A stretch of 64,000 bases of DNA, taken from the NCBI RefSeq assembly GCF_000174195.1, contig NZ_ACFY01000156.1, forward strand, positions 1-64,000. Reading direction: 5' to 3'. This DNA comes from Roseburia inulinivorans DSM 16841 (lineage in GTDB: Bacteria; Bacillota; Clostridia; Lachnospirales; Lachnospiraceae). The position numbers and the translations under genes were made by a program. Below are positions 10,374 to 20,088 of this stretch, piece by piece (within the stretch, counting starts at the first letter, position 1; the number at the start of each line of letters is the position of its first letter). Below the pieces are notes generated by a model. That model was not told the DNA's origin. It saw only the letters and a list, made by a program, of their open reading frames with translations, and did no database searches.

Positions 10374-11101
10374 TTATTCATCCCAGTTGTGGTAAACCTG
10401 CTGAACATCATCATCATCATCCAAAAGATCTAAGATACGGTTGATGTTTGTGATATCTTCGTCTGCAGATAACTCTACATAGTTCTGAGGAATCATGGTT
10501 ACTTCTGCTTCTGCCATTGGAATGTTCTCAGCTTCCAATGCGCTTCTTACAGCTTCAAAATCATCTGGAGATGTCAATACTTCAAAGCAGTCCTCCTCCT
10601 CATTAAAATCTTCTGCGCCTGCATCTAAAGCGATCATCATAAGATCGTCTGCATCCATTTCACAATCTTCTTTTGCGATGATGATCTGTCCTTTTTCATC
10701 GAACATGTAAGATACACAACCCTGTGTACCGATGCTTCCATGACCTTTTGTGAATGCATTTCTGACATTTGCAGCAGTACGGTTTTTGTTATCTGTTAAA
10801 CATTTTACAATGATAGCTGTTCCGCTTGGTCCATATCCTTCATATGTACAGAATTCGTAGTTGACGGAGTTTCCATCACCGGCAGCTTTCTTAATACCGC
10901 GATCGATCGTATCGTTTGGCATATTGTTGCTCTTTGCCTTTGCGATCACCTGTGCAAGTTTGAAGTTATTGGATGGATCCGGGCCACCCTCTTTTACTGC
11001 AACTGCGATTTCTCTACCGATAATCGTAAAGATTTTACCTTTTGCAGCATCATTTTTTCTTTCTTATGTTTAATATTGGCAAACTTTGAATGTCCTGACA
11101 T
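10374..11101 (-). pseudogene. yebC: YebC/PmpR-family regulatory protein, one frameshift
   Basis: YebC-family proteins bind DNA and have been shown to help translation of proline-rich stretches. The N-terminus MSGHSKFANIKHKKEK begins at 11101. The frame is then lost in the T-run 11053-11058, where one base is missing. Restoring it gives NDAAKGKIFTIIGREI and joins the downstream frame, which holds the rest of the family sequence (NMPNDTIDRGIKKAAGDG, YEGYGPSGTAIIVKCLTDN, GCVSYMF). The restored length is about 242 residues, as expected. The organism's gene is probably intact. Confidence 0.9.
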
Positions 11102-11237
11102 AACTTTATCCTCTCTTTTTCTTGTATTTTCGTCTGTCAAACTTTTTATATGTTTTGTGTGTTTCTCACACAATTACAAAATCTCTCAGAAATATTATTC
11201 TAGCACCGTTTCTTCTTTCTGACAAGAGTTCTCTTCC

Positions 11238-12116
11238 TTATCTGTGGAAACGCCCTCGGCAAGTTTTGTGATCTTCACTTTTTTTGATCATCTTATTTTC
11301 CACCTGTAAAACTTCGAAATGATACCCGAAAGCATCTGTCTCAAACTTCTCATCATCATTTGGAATACGGTCTAACAGAGAGATCAGTATACCATTTAAC
11401 GTTTCAAATTCATCTTCCTCCGGAATATGAATTTTCAAAATTTCAAGTGCCTCCTCAGCAGAAGTCATACCATCCATCAGATAACTGCCATCTGGCAGTT
11501 TCTCAATCATCTTTTCTTCCTGGTCGTGTTCATCCTCGATGTTTCCTACGATCTCCTCAAGGATATCTTCCATTGCAACAATCCCGGAAGTCTGTCCATA
11601 CTCATCCACCACGATGACCATATGCGTCTTAGCATTCTGCATCATCGTAAATAAGGTATTAATATTTCTCGTTTCCGGAATAAAATCAACCTCACGGATC
11701 AATCCCTTAATATCTTTGATCGCCGTGTGATAAATCTCCTGTTTCTGGCACAGTGCAAGTACCTCCTTAATATGAAGCACTCCGATTATATTATCAATAT
11801 CATCTATGTATACCGGATATCGCGAATAGTTATTTTCAATCGTGAAATCCAGCATTTCAAGGAACGTCATCGTTCCATCAATGGCAATGATATTCTTGCG
11901 GTGCACCATAATATCCTTTGCATCTTTGTCTCCAAATTCAAAAATATTATGGATCATCTCCGCTTCATTCGCCTGCAGGACACCCTGCTCATGTCCTTCA
12001 TTTACCATTGAGATAATCTCTTCTTCTGTCACATCATCGGTGTCTACTCCGAACAGCTTCATAAGCCTGTTACTCAACTTTTTCATCCCGGTAGTGGGAC
12101 TGCCACCATCGTCCAT
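11238..12116 (-). CDS. CBS-domain protein of the HlyC/CorC family (C-terminus probably frameshifted)
   Basis: A linker region (about residues 1-75) with the DIMVHRKNI motif precedes two CBS domains (about 75-190, ending VVDEYGQTSGIVAMEDILEEIVG) and a C-terminal CorC/HlyC domain. There is no DUF21 membrane domain, so it is the soluble CorC-type form, tied to Mg/Co efflux or membrane integrity in other bacteria. The ATG at 12116 has a perfect AGGAGG 7 bases upstream; the frame is open 24 codons further but without a site. One extra base in the T-run 11279-11285 seems to cause the odd ending CRGRFHR. Removing it gives KKVKITKLAEGVSTDKEEN and a stop at 11195. Probable operon with mazF, alr and nnr. 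Confidence 0.85.
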   Translation of the reverse strand: MDDGGSPTTGMKKLSNRLMKLFGVDTDDVTEEEIISMVNEGHEQGVLQANEAEMIHNIFEFGDKDAKDIMVHRKNIIAIDGTMTFLEMLDFTIENNYSRYPVYIDDIDNIIGVLHIKEVLALCQKQEIYHTAIKDIKGLIREVDFIPETRNINTLFTMMQNAKTHMVIVVDEYGQTSGIVAMEDILEEIVGNIEDEHDQEEKMIEKLPDGSYLMDGMTSAEEALEILKIHIPEEDEFETLNGILISLLDRIPNDDEKFETDAFGYHFEVLQVENKMIKKSEDHKTCRGRFHR

Positions 12117-12189
12117 AAATCCTCCTAATTTATATCGAAATTGTATTAAAACATTTGAAATAATACCATTTTGCTCCAGAATAGTCAAG

Positions 12190-12537
12190 TTATGTAAGAA
12201 GCTCTAAGCTTATTTCCAATGCCTTATCAATTTTGATCAGTATCTGATTGTCAAGATGACATACTTTATCTTTCAGCCGCGTCTTATCGATTGTGCGCAA
12301 CTGTTCCAGTAAAACAACGGAATCCTTCACCAGTGCATACTTGGTGCAGTCTAACTCCACATGGGTTGGAAGTTTTGCCTTGTTCATCTGGGAAGTGATT
12401 GCTGCACAAATGACCGTAGGACTGTGTCTGTTTCCAACATCATTCTGTATAATAAGAACCGGGCGGACTCCACCCTGCTCAGAACCGACCACTGGTCTTA
12501 AATCTGCATAAAAAATATCTCCACGCCGAATTAACAT
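12190..12537 (-). CDS. mazF: MazF/PemK-type endoribonuclease toxin without adjacent antitoxin
   Basis: 115 residues, almost collinear with Bacillus EndoA/NdoA. Family signatures seen are [29 protein letters not shown], the TVICAAITS strand and [11 protein letters not shown], which includes the catalytic Arg/Thr surface. It cleaves mRNA at short motifs. In Bacillus the antitoxin ndoAI sits between alr and ndoA. Here only 109 bases separate mazF from the upstream alr and no antitoxin frame is visible there. Either the partner is elsewhere or the enzyme is tamed another way. RBS GGAG is about 10 bases upstream. Confidence 0.9.
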   Translation of the reverse strand: MLIRRGDIFYADLRPVVGSEQGGVRPVLIIQNDVGNRHSPTVICAAITSQMNKAKLPTHVELDCTKYALVKDSVVLLEQLRTIDKTRLKDKVCHLDNQILIKIDKALEISLELLT

Positions 12538-12646
12538 ATGCTTTACACTCCATAATCTTACTCAGTATTCTCTCTACTGTTGTTTCTTACGGATAGTATT
12601 TCCATATTTAACGGTCGTATTCTGTTTTCAAAAATATTTTTCCAGC

Positions 12647-13819
12647 CTATTCCTCGTCAAAATATTCCTGGCTTGCAATTCTTTTTCCATCTCGATAAAA
12701 AACACGCGGAATACGTTTTCCAAGCACGCAGACAAACTCATAATTAAATCTGCCGGAAAGGCTGCCGACTTCTTCCATGGTGATCACTTCGTCACCATCC
12801 CTGCCGATCAGTGTCACTTCATCCCCAATCTTCACATCCGGAATATCAGTCACATCTACCATGAACTGATCCATACAGACTCTTCCGCAGATTGGCGCAC
12901 GTTTTCCGTGGATCAGGACACTTCCTGTATTGGAAAGTCCCCTGCAATATCCATCTGCATAACCAACCGGGATCGTTGCGATGCGGCTGTCGCGCTTTGT
13001 GATGAAAGTTCCACCGTAACTGATCGCTCTTCCAGCCTCTAAATCCTTAACGTAAGCCACATGTGTTTTCAATTCCATCACCGGTTTTAAATCAAGGGAA
13101 TTCTGGTCGACTTCTTCCGATGGCCATAATCCATACAACGTGATTCCCGCTCTTACCATATCCATATTTGCCTCGCGGATTTCTGCGATTCCTGCGCTGT
13201 TGGAACAGTGCTTGACGGGAATCGAAACACCTCTGTCTTCCATCATGGCAATCATTTTTCTGAATTTTTGAATCTGTTCTTTTGTGAAAGTTTTATCATA
13301 CTCATCTGCTTTTGCAAAATGAGTAAAAATCCCCTCCACTATCATATGCGGAAGCTTTGCAATCTGCGCCATCTCATCTGCGGCTTCTTCTGTCACCTGA
13401 TACCCGATACGGCTCATTCCGGTATCCACTGCAAAATGCATCCGGCAGTCTTTTCCAACTTTTTCGGCAGCAGCAGAAAGCTCTTTTGCCATCTCAAGTG
13501 TAAAAACACTTGGACAGATTTCTGCCTGGATTACTTCCTCATACTGATCCGGGAAGATATAGCCAAGAATCAAAATCGGTTTTTGGATTCCATTATTTCG
13601 AAGGATCATCCCTTCCTCAACCGTTGCAGCTGCATACCCATAAACATAATCTAAATGTTCAATCTCCTTTGCAATAGGAACAGCCCCATGACCATACCCA
13701 TCTGCTTTGATCACCGCCATAATTTTCGTGTCCGGATCGATGTTCTGATGCATGGCTTCCATATTGTGCATGACCGCACTCAAATCTATATTTGCACACA
13801 CTCTGCTGTGTTTATTCAT
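12647..13819 (-). CDS. alr: Alanine racemase
   Basis: PLP enzyme that converts L-alanine to D-alanine for peptidoglycan. 390 residues, normal length. The PLP-binding Lys is residue 38 in AVIKADGYGHGA. The second catalytic base (Tyr) lies in the AISYGGTF region, and the C-terminal domain has PICGRVCMDQFMVDVT. It follows nnr by 37 bases and precedes mazF, the same gene neighbourhood as in many Firmicutes. Confidence 0.97.
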   Translation of the reverse strand: MNKHSRVCANIDLSAVMHNMEAMHQNIDPDTKIMAVIKADGYGHGAVPIAKEIEHLDYVYGYAAATVEEGMILRNNGIQKPILILGYIFPDQYEEVIQAEICPSVFTLEMAKELSAAAEKVGKDCRMHFAVDTGMSRIGYQVTEEAADEMAQIAKLPHMIVEGIFTHFAKADEYDKTFTKEQIQKFRKMIAMMEDRGVSIPVKHCSNSAGIAEIREANMDMVRAGITLYGLWPSEEVDQNSLDLKPVMELKTHVAYVKDLEAGRAISYGGTFITKRDSRIATIPVGYADGYCRGLSNTGSVLIHGKRAPICGRVCMDQFMVDVTDIPDVKIGDEVTLIGRDGDEVITMEEVGSLSGRFNYEFVCVLGKRIPRVFYRDGKRIASQEYFDEE

Positions 13820-13855
13820 GTTATATCCATACCTTTCTATCGTAATGAATCTTTT

Positions 13856-15355
13856 TTATAATTGATTTTCTGCCAGAAAATCTCTCAAACCATTTACAAT
13901 GTCGCCTGCCATCATACCACGAAAACCACATTTTTTCAATGCAGTATCTCCGGAAAGTCCGTGAAGGTAAACACCAAGCGCGGCCGCAGTCTCTGTGTCT
14001 GCCCTCTGGGTCAGAAGTGATCCTATGATTCCGGTCAGCACATCCCCACTTCCCGCCGTTGCCATTCCATGATTTCCGGAGAGGTTCAGATAAGTCCTTC
14101 CATGTGGAGTGGCAACGACCGTGTGTTCATCTTTCAGAACACAGGTGACATGAAATTTTCCTGCAAACTTATCCGCAGTATCAATCAGCCGTGTCTGGAT
14201 AAAGGCAATGGAATCCCCGGTCAGACGGCTCATCTCACCAAGATGCGGCGTGATCACAAGTTCTGTGTGCGCCAAAAGTAAAACACTTGTGTCCTCTGCA
14301 ATGATATTTAATGCATCTGCATCAAGGACGACCGGAACAGATGCTTTTTGCAGCACTGTTTTAACAATCTGATGTGCTGCATCCCCGGTTCCGATTCCCG
14401 GTCCACACACAATCACATCTGCCCATTTCATTGCTTCTGAAAGTTTTGAAGCATCTAATTTTTCAGGGTGATAAGTAGTCAGAACTGCCTCTGGAATACT
14501 TGTCTGCAATGGAATGCGGTTTTCCTCAGGCGTAAACACACGCACCAGACCACAGCCTGCCGTATACGCTGCCTTTGCACTTAAAACAGCTGCGCCAGCC
14601 ATATCCACACTTCCAGCGATCAGCAGTAATTTACCGAAGCTTCCCTTATTAGAATGTGAAGCTCTCTTTGGAAGGAATCTCAGATCTTCCATCTCGAACA
14701 CCATAACACCGGGCATTTGTGTCAGAAAACTCTCATCCGTGATTCCAATCTGCTTTGTCACGATCTCCCCGACATATTCATTTCCCGGGAAAAGATGCAT
14801 GCCGATTTTTTCATAGGCAAATGTGATCGTGCAGTCTGCACGAAACGCACATTTTAAAACAGCCCCTGTGTCCGATGAAATTCCGGATGGCATATCAAGT
14901 GCGATCTTTTTTCCTGGTATTTCGTTCATTTTCCGAATTGTATCAGCAAAAATGCCTTCAACATTTCTCGAAAGCCCGACTCCAAAAATGGCATCCACTA
15001 TTACATCATATGCGGTGTTCTCCGGAATGGCTTCCAATACCGGACATCCATAGGCAAAAAGGATCTCCAGCTGCTTTTTGCACTGGTCTGTCTCCTTCTT
15101 CCGGTCACCGATCAACACCGTATGCACCTCTGCTCCGTCCAAAAGTAACAGCCGGGTGAGTGCAAAACCATCTGCGCCATTGTTTCCCGTTCCGCAAACG
15201 ATCAGAAATTTTTTGCTGCATGGGTACTGCCTTTTGATCTCATCAAAAACTGCAAGTGCGGCCCGCTCCATCAAAAGCAGGGATGGCACTTTAAAATGTT
15301 CTGTCGTGTTCGTATCATATTGTTTCATCTCTCTGCTGTTTACCAGATACTTCAT
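13856..15355 (-). CDS. nnr: Bifunctional NAD(P)H-hydrate epimerase / ADP-dependent dehydratase
   Basis: Repairs damaged NAD(P)H hydrates. The N-terminal YjeF_N epimerase domain (residues 1-215) has CGTGNNGADGFALTRLL. The C-terminal ribokinase-like YjeF_C dehydratase domain (about 225-495) has VVLDADALNI, VITPHLGEMSRLTG and GMATAGSGDVLTGIIGSLL. 499 residues, normal for the fused enzyme. RBS GAAGG/GAGGGG. First gene of a likely nnr-alr-mazF-CBS operon. Confidence 0.95.
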   Translation of the reverse strand: MKYLVNSREMKQYDTNTTEHFKVPSLLLMERAALAVFDEIKRQYPCSKKFLIVCGTGNNGADGFALTRLLLLDGAEVHTVLIGDRKKETDQCKKQLEILFAYGCPVLEAIPENTAYDVIVDAIFGVGLSRNVEGIFADTIRKMNEIPGKKIALDMPSGISSDTGAVLKCAFRADCTITFAYEKIGMHLFPGNEYVGEIVTKQIGITDESFLTQMPGVMVFEMEDLRFLPKRASHSNKGSFGKLLLIAGSVDMAGAAVLSAKAAYTAGCGLVRVFTPEENRIPLQTSIPEAVLTTYHPEKLDASKLSEAMKWADVIVCGPGIGTGDAAHQIVKTVLQKASVPVVLDADALNIIAEDTSVLLLAHTELVITPHLGEMSRLTGDSIAFIQTRLIDTADKFAGKFHVTCVLKDEHTVVATPHGRTYLNLSGNHGMATAGSGDVLTGIIGSLLTQRADTETAAALGVYLHGLSGDTALKKCGFRGMMAGDIVNGLRDFLAENQL

Positions 15356-15386
15356 AACCTTCTCATCCCCTCAGGCATATGGATAA

Positions 15387-15430
15387 GATAGAGCTGTCGT
15401 GCATTAAAAAATGCATGCGGCAGCTCTATC
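15387..15430 (-). terminator. Terminator-like hairpin between rex and nnr
   Basis: GATAGAGCTG at 15387-15396 pairs perfectly with CAGCTCTATC at 15421-15430, and the inner bases extend the stem imperfectly around an A-rich loop. It lies 11 bases past the rex stop codon. The T-run is poor, so strong termination is uncertain. Confidence 0.45.
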
Positions 15431-15441
15431 GATTTCATCCA

Positions 15442-16083
15442 TTATTTATTCTGCTTATTTTTTACGATATTATAGGACAACTGCATCAGGCTGTCAGAAA
15501 GATGTACATTCTCAACAACCACATCTTTGTCGATCAGATCAAGGTCCACATGGGCAAAATTCCAGATTGCCTGAATTCCAAGATTGACCAGACGGTTTGC
15601 AATGGCATCAGCCTTCTCCTTCGGCATGGTAAGGGCTGCAATATCAACAACGTGATCCTTGCAGTAATCTTCCAGTTCATCTAACATGTGGATCTTAATT
15701 CCGCGGACTGTCACACCCTCTAACGCCGGATTGACATCAAAAAGTGCTGTGATCACAAAACCAAGTTTTTCAAACTTCACATAATTTGCCAGTGCCTGAC
15801 CTAAATTACCGGCACCGATGACAATAATATTATGTTTCTGGTTTAATCCTAAAATCTTACCAATCTCTTCATATAAAAACTTTACATTATATCCATATCC
15901 CTGCTGTCCGAAACCGCCAAAGTTATTCAGATCCTGACGGATCTGCGAAGCAGTGACATTCATTCTTTTGCTTAGATCATTGGATGAAATACGTTCCACT
16001 CCATCCTCCAGCAATTCACCTAAATACCGGTAATATCTCGGCATACGACGGATTACTGCCTGGGAAATTTCTTTTTCCTGCAT
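15442..16083 (-). CDS. rex: Redox-sensing transcriptional repressor Rex
   Basis: Senses the NADH/NAD ratio and represses fermentation and reductant-disposal genes when NADH is low. 213 residues: an N-terminal winged helix (about 1-80, with RISSNDLSKRMNVTASQIRQD) and a Rossmann NAD(H)-binding domain (IVIGAGNLGQALANYV, about residues 85-100) with a C-terminal swapped helix. RBS GGAGGGG. Its promoter region contains a near-perfect Rex box (16183-16198), so it probably controls itself. Confidence 0.97.
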   Translation of the reverse strand: MQEKEISQAVIRRMPRYYRYLGELLEDGVERISSNDLSKRMNVTASQIRQDLNNFGGFGQQGYGYNVKFLYEEIGKILGLNQKHNIIVIGAGNLGQALANYVKFEKLGFVITALFDVNPALEGVTVRGIKIHMLDELEDYCKDHVVDIAALTMPKEKADAIANRLVNLGIQAIWNFAHVDLDLIDKDVVVENVHLSDSLMQLSYNIVKNKQNK

Positions 16084-16151
16084 TTTTTGCCCCTCCCGAA
16101 GTATCTCTCTTTCACGGCTCTTTTCTTCTTATGCCGCGATGCATCATTTTT

Positions 16152-16198
16152 ATTATAGTAATTTCAACTGTATCTGTCAATCTGTTAAACTTTTAACA
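16152..16198 (-). promoter_or_regulatory. rex promoter with adjacent Rex operator
   Basis: On the minus strand TTGACA (16180-16175), a 17-base spacer and TATAAT (16157-16152) form a consensus promoter. Directly upstream, 16183-16198 reads TGTTAA-N4-TTAACA, the core of the Rex consensus TTGTTAA-N4-TTAACAA. The site lies within 3 bases of the -35, where bound Rex could block RNA polymerase. Autoregulation is inferred from this position. Confidence 0.85.
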
Positions 16199-16238
16199 GA
16201 GTAAATTTATCTGCCGTATCACCACATTTTCCAGATTT

Positions 16239-18169
16239 TTACGCGTCCAGCTCCATGGAAAGTTCTTCCCACACTTCATACTGCTTTTCTAATTCTTCCT
16301 GATACTCACTCTGCTGTTTCGTCAGTTCTCCTAACTTTGCAGAGTTCACAGCCACTTCCGGCTTTGCACATTCCGCATCGATCGAAGCAATTTTCTCTTC
16401 CAGCTCCGCAATCTTTTCCTCTGCCCTTTTCAGGGCATTCTCTATCTTGCGGATCCGTGCCTGTTCTGCCTTCTGTGTCTGCCAGTCCACCTTCTGGGCA
16501 GTCTCTTTCACAGAAGCCTCTGTCTGTGCCTCATCCTCCGGCTTTTTGACATATAACGCAACCATCTGGTCATGTTTTTCCAGATAATAATCATAGTTGC
16601 CGATATAATTCACAACCGTCTCTCCGGTCAGTTCCAGAATACGTGTTGCAGTCTGATTAATAAAATAACGGTCATGCGATACGAAAATACTGTTCCAGTA
16701 TAACTTTTTAGTGCTTCCTCTAAAATTTCTTTTGAGGTGATGTCCAGATGGTTGGTCGGCTCATCGAGGATCAGAAAATTCACATCGGAAAGCATTAATT
16801 TTGCCAGTGCAACACGTCCTCTCTCACCACCGCTCAAATCCTCAATCCGCTTATAGACATCATCATCTGTAAATAAAAAAGCTGCCAGAACGTTGCGCAC
16901 TTTCGTGTTATTCAGATTTGGATAATCATCCGCAATCTCATCAAAAATGGTTTTCTCCATGTGAAGCTGCTGATGTTCCTGGTCATAGTAACCAATATGT
17001 ACATTGCTTCCAAGTGTTACCGTTCCCGCATCCGGGGAGATCAGCTCGTTGATAATCTTAAGGATCGTTGTTTTACCAGTTCCGTTATTTCCAATTAATG
17101 CTACACGCTCCCCGCGTTTCACTTCGAAATTAATTCCCGAAAAAAGCTGTAATGGCGGGAATGCCTTGGCAAGCCCTTCCACTTTTAAAACATCATTTCC
17201 ACTGACCACATTCGGCTCTAACACAATCCGGATATCTGTGTTATCCTCGGTCGGCTTCTCAATGCGTTCGATCTTATCCAGCAGTTTTTCACGGCTCTCT
17301 GCCCGCTTAATTGACTTCTCGCGGTTAAAAGATTTCAGTTTTGCGATCACTTCTTCCTGATGCCGGATCTCACGCTGCTGATTATAGTACTGCTTGATCA
17401 TGGCTGCACGGATTGCTGCCTTTTTCTTTGCATAATCCGAATAGTTCCCCTGATAAACATAACCCTTGTGCTGAAAAATCTCCACCACTTTACTCACGAC
17501 GCGGTCTAAGAAATACCGGTCATGCGATACGATTAAAACAGCTCCCTTGTAATTCATCAGAAAAGTTTCCAGCCATCGGATTGACTCGATATCCAGATGG
17601 TTGGTCGGCTCGTCTAAAAGCAGGATGTCCGGCTTTGTCACAAGCAGTTTTCCAAGAGATACACGGGTTTTCTGTCCGCCGGAGAGTTCGCTCATTTTCT
17701 TGTCGAACTCCTCCTCAGTAAATCCAAGCCCCTTTAAAATACCGGTCACTTCACTGCGGTATGCATATCCGTTCACCTGTTCAAATTCATGGCTTAATTT
17801 ATGGTAAGTATCTAAAAGCTGCTCTAATGCTTCCCCGGAGAGTGTGTTCATCTGCGTTTCCATATCACGCAGCCGTTCCTCCATCTCGATAATGTCGCGT
17901 TTAGAATCTAATACTTCCTCATAGATCGTATGGTGGCCGGAAACATCCTGATATTGGGCAAGATAACCGATCGTTTTATCTTTTGCGAGCGTCACTTCCC
18001 CCTCGTCCGGATTTTCCTGTTTCATAATTATTTTAAGCAGCGTAGATTTGCCGGCACCATTGATGCCGACAACCGCTGCTTTTTCATTTTCTTCAATATG
18101 AAAACTTACATTTTTTAAAATTTCGTCAGTCCCGAATGACTTTGAGATATTCTGACAAGATAAAATCAT
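16239..18169 (-). pseudogene. ABC-F ATPase (YdiF/Uup-like), one frameshift near the end
   Basis: Soluble protein with two ABC ATPase domains and no membrane part; the family acts on ribosomes. Domain 1 has GINGAGKSTLLKII and LSGGQKTRVSLGK. A charged linker with a KSIKRAESREKLLDKIERIEKP segment follows. Domain 2 has GNNGTGKTTILKII and LSGGERGRVALAK, ending in LDEPTNHLDI. One base is missing in the A-run 16684-16687; restoring it gives FVSHDRYFINQTATRILELTG and joins a coiled-coil C-terminus (16239-16613). The restored product is about 640 residues. Its ATG overlaps the icd stop codon (ATGA at 18166-18169), so the two genes are translationally coupled. Housekeeping or antibiotic-protection role cannot be told apart. 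Confidence 0.88.
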
Positions 18170-19379
18170 AATGATAACATTCCTTCTAATGTGGTTCGGA
18201 TTGCCTTGATGAAATCCTCACTGTTTAACACAGTCGGATGCTCTAATGTTGTAATGAGCGCAAGGTCTTTTGTCATTTTACCACTCTCAATGGTAGATAT
18301 ACAAGCTTTTTCTAATTTATCTGCAAAATCCTGCAATTCTTTGATGCCATCGATCTCGCCACGTTTTCTCAAGGCTCCTGTCCATGCAAAAATCGTTGCG
18401 ACAGAGTTTGTGGATGTCTCCTCACCCTTTAAATGTTTGTAATAATGGCGCTGTACGGTTCCATGTGCAGCCTCATACTCATAATATCCCTGTGGAGAGA
18501 CAAGCACGGAAGTCATCATGGCAAGAGAACCAAATGCGCTGGATACCATATCGCTCATGACATCCCCGTCATAGTTTTTACAAGCCCAGATATAGCCGCC
18601 CTCCGATTTCATGACACGTGCAACCACATCATCGATCAATGTATAGAAATAGGTGATTCCGGCTTCTTCAAATTTTTCCTTATACTCTGCGTCAAAGATT
18701 TCCTGGAAAATGTCTTTAAATGTATGGTCATATTTTTGGAAATGGTGTCTTTGGTTGCAAACCACAGATCCTGCTTTGTATCTAAAGCATAGTTGAAGCA
18801 GCTTTTTGCAAAACTTTCAATGGAATTGCACAGATTGTGCTGTCCCTGTACCACACCTGCACCTGTGAAATTATGGATCAGTTCTCTTGTCTCTGTTCCA
18901 TCCTCAGCAGTGTATACAAGCTCACATTTACCAGGTCCCGGAATCTTCATCTCAGATGCTTTGTAAACATCACCATAAGCATGACGTGCGATTGTGATCG
19001 GTTTTTTCCAGTTTTTCACACATGGTTCAATTCCTTTTACAACGATCGGTGCACGGAAAACTGTTCCATCTAAGATTGCACGGATCGTTCCGTTCGGACT
19101 CTTCCACATTTCTTTTAAATTGTACTCTTTGACACGTGCTGCATTTGGAGTGATCGTTGCACATTTTACGGCAACACCGTATTTCTTTGTTGCATTTGCA
19201 GAATCAATCGTCACCTGATCGTCTGTCTCGTTACGATACTCTAATCCCAGATCATAATAATCGGTTTTAAGGTCGATAAAAGGGGTTAATAATTCATCTT
19301 TGATCATCTTCCAGAGAATTCTGGTCATCTCATCTCCATCCATCTCTACTAATGGGGTTGTCATTTTAATTTTTTCCAT
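18166..19379 (-). pseudogene. icd: NADP-type isocitrate dehydrogenase, one frameshift
   Basis: Converts isocitrate to 2-oxoglutarate. The sequence is of the eukaryote-like homodimeric subfamily, about 404 residues, with [16 protein letters not shown] at the N-terminus, [12 protein letters not shown], and [22 protein letters not shown] near the C-terminus. One base is missing in the T-run 18733-18737. With it restored, [17 protein letters not shown] bridges the two halves. It sits downstream of a Re-citrate synthase-like gene and a GntR regulator on the same strand, which points to glutamate precursor supply. RBS AAAGGA. Confidence 0.93.
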
Positions 19380-19424
19380 CGCTTATTTTTCCTTTCTGCC
19401 TTGTTTTCATGAATCTCACAAATG

Positions 19425-20086
19425 TTACTTTTTTAACAAATTATCCCAGCCATAGTGATCCATATTCTCAATGGTTTTCATAATGTGCTGGTTTGCAAGC
19501 GTTTCTGCCAGTTGTGCATCATGCTGTTTCAATGCCTCCACAATCTTGCGGTGTTCATTATTTGAATCCACTGCCCTGTTCTTATCGGAAAGAGTGATCT
19601 TTCTGACACGCTGGGCATAGTGATGAAAATCGGAAAGCACATGCCGTAATTCCCGGCTGCCACTTGCGGTATATAAAATCTCGTGGAACTTATTGTCTAG
19701 CTCAACCATCTGTTCTGCGTTGCCCTTTGCTGCATGAAAATCAGACAAAAAATATTTTCCTCCAACTCATCCAACTGTTCTTTCGTGATATTCTCCGCAG
19801 CCCACTTAGCACACAATCCTTCCAGACGGCTTCTGATCTCATAAATATCTTTGATATCTTTCTGGGATATGCCAACCACATAAGCGCCTTTATTAGGAAT
19901 GATCGTGACCAGACCTTCGAGTTCCAGCTGACGCAGTGCCTCCCTCACAGGGGTTCTGCTGACGCCGAGTTCCTCACCGATTGATTTCTCCTTCAGTTCC
20001 TCGTCTCTCTCATATTTACCGGAAAGAATGTTCTCCCTTATCATATGAAAGACTCTCGAACCCAAGGAGTAATTGTCTTCTCCCAT
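19425..20086 (-). pseudogene. GntR-family regulator with FCD domain, one frameshift
   Basis: The N-terminal winged helix (residues 1-75) carries the GntR signature ELGVSRTPVREALRQLELEG. The C-terminal FCD effector domain has DIYEIRSRLEGLCAKWAA, DNKFHEILYTASGSREL and NEHRKIVEALKQHD. One base is missing in the A-run 19747-19752, breaking the frame after DELEENIF; restoring it gives LSDFHAAKGNAEQMVELD. The ribosome site GGAG lies in the last codons of the preceding gene, only 2 bases separate the two genes, and coupling is likely. It probably controls the citrate-isocitrate cluster around it. The effector is unknown. Confidence 0.88.
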
Positions 20087-20088
20087 AA

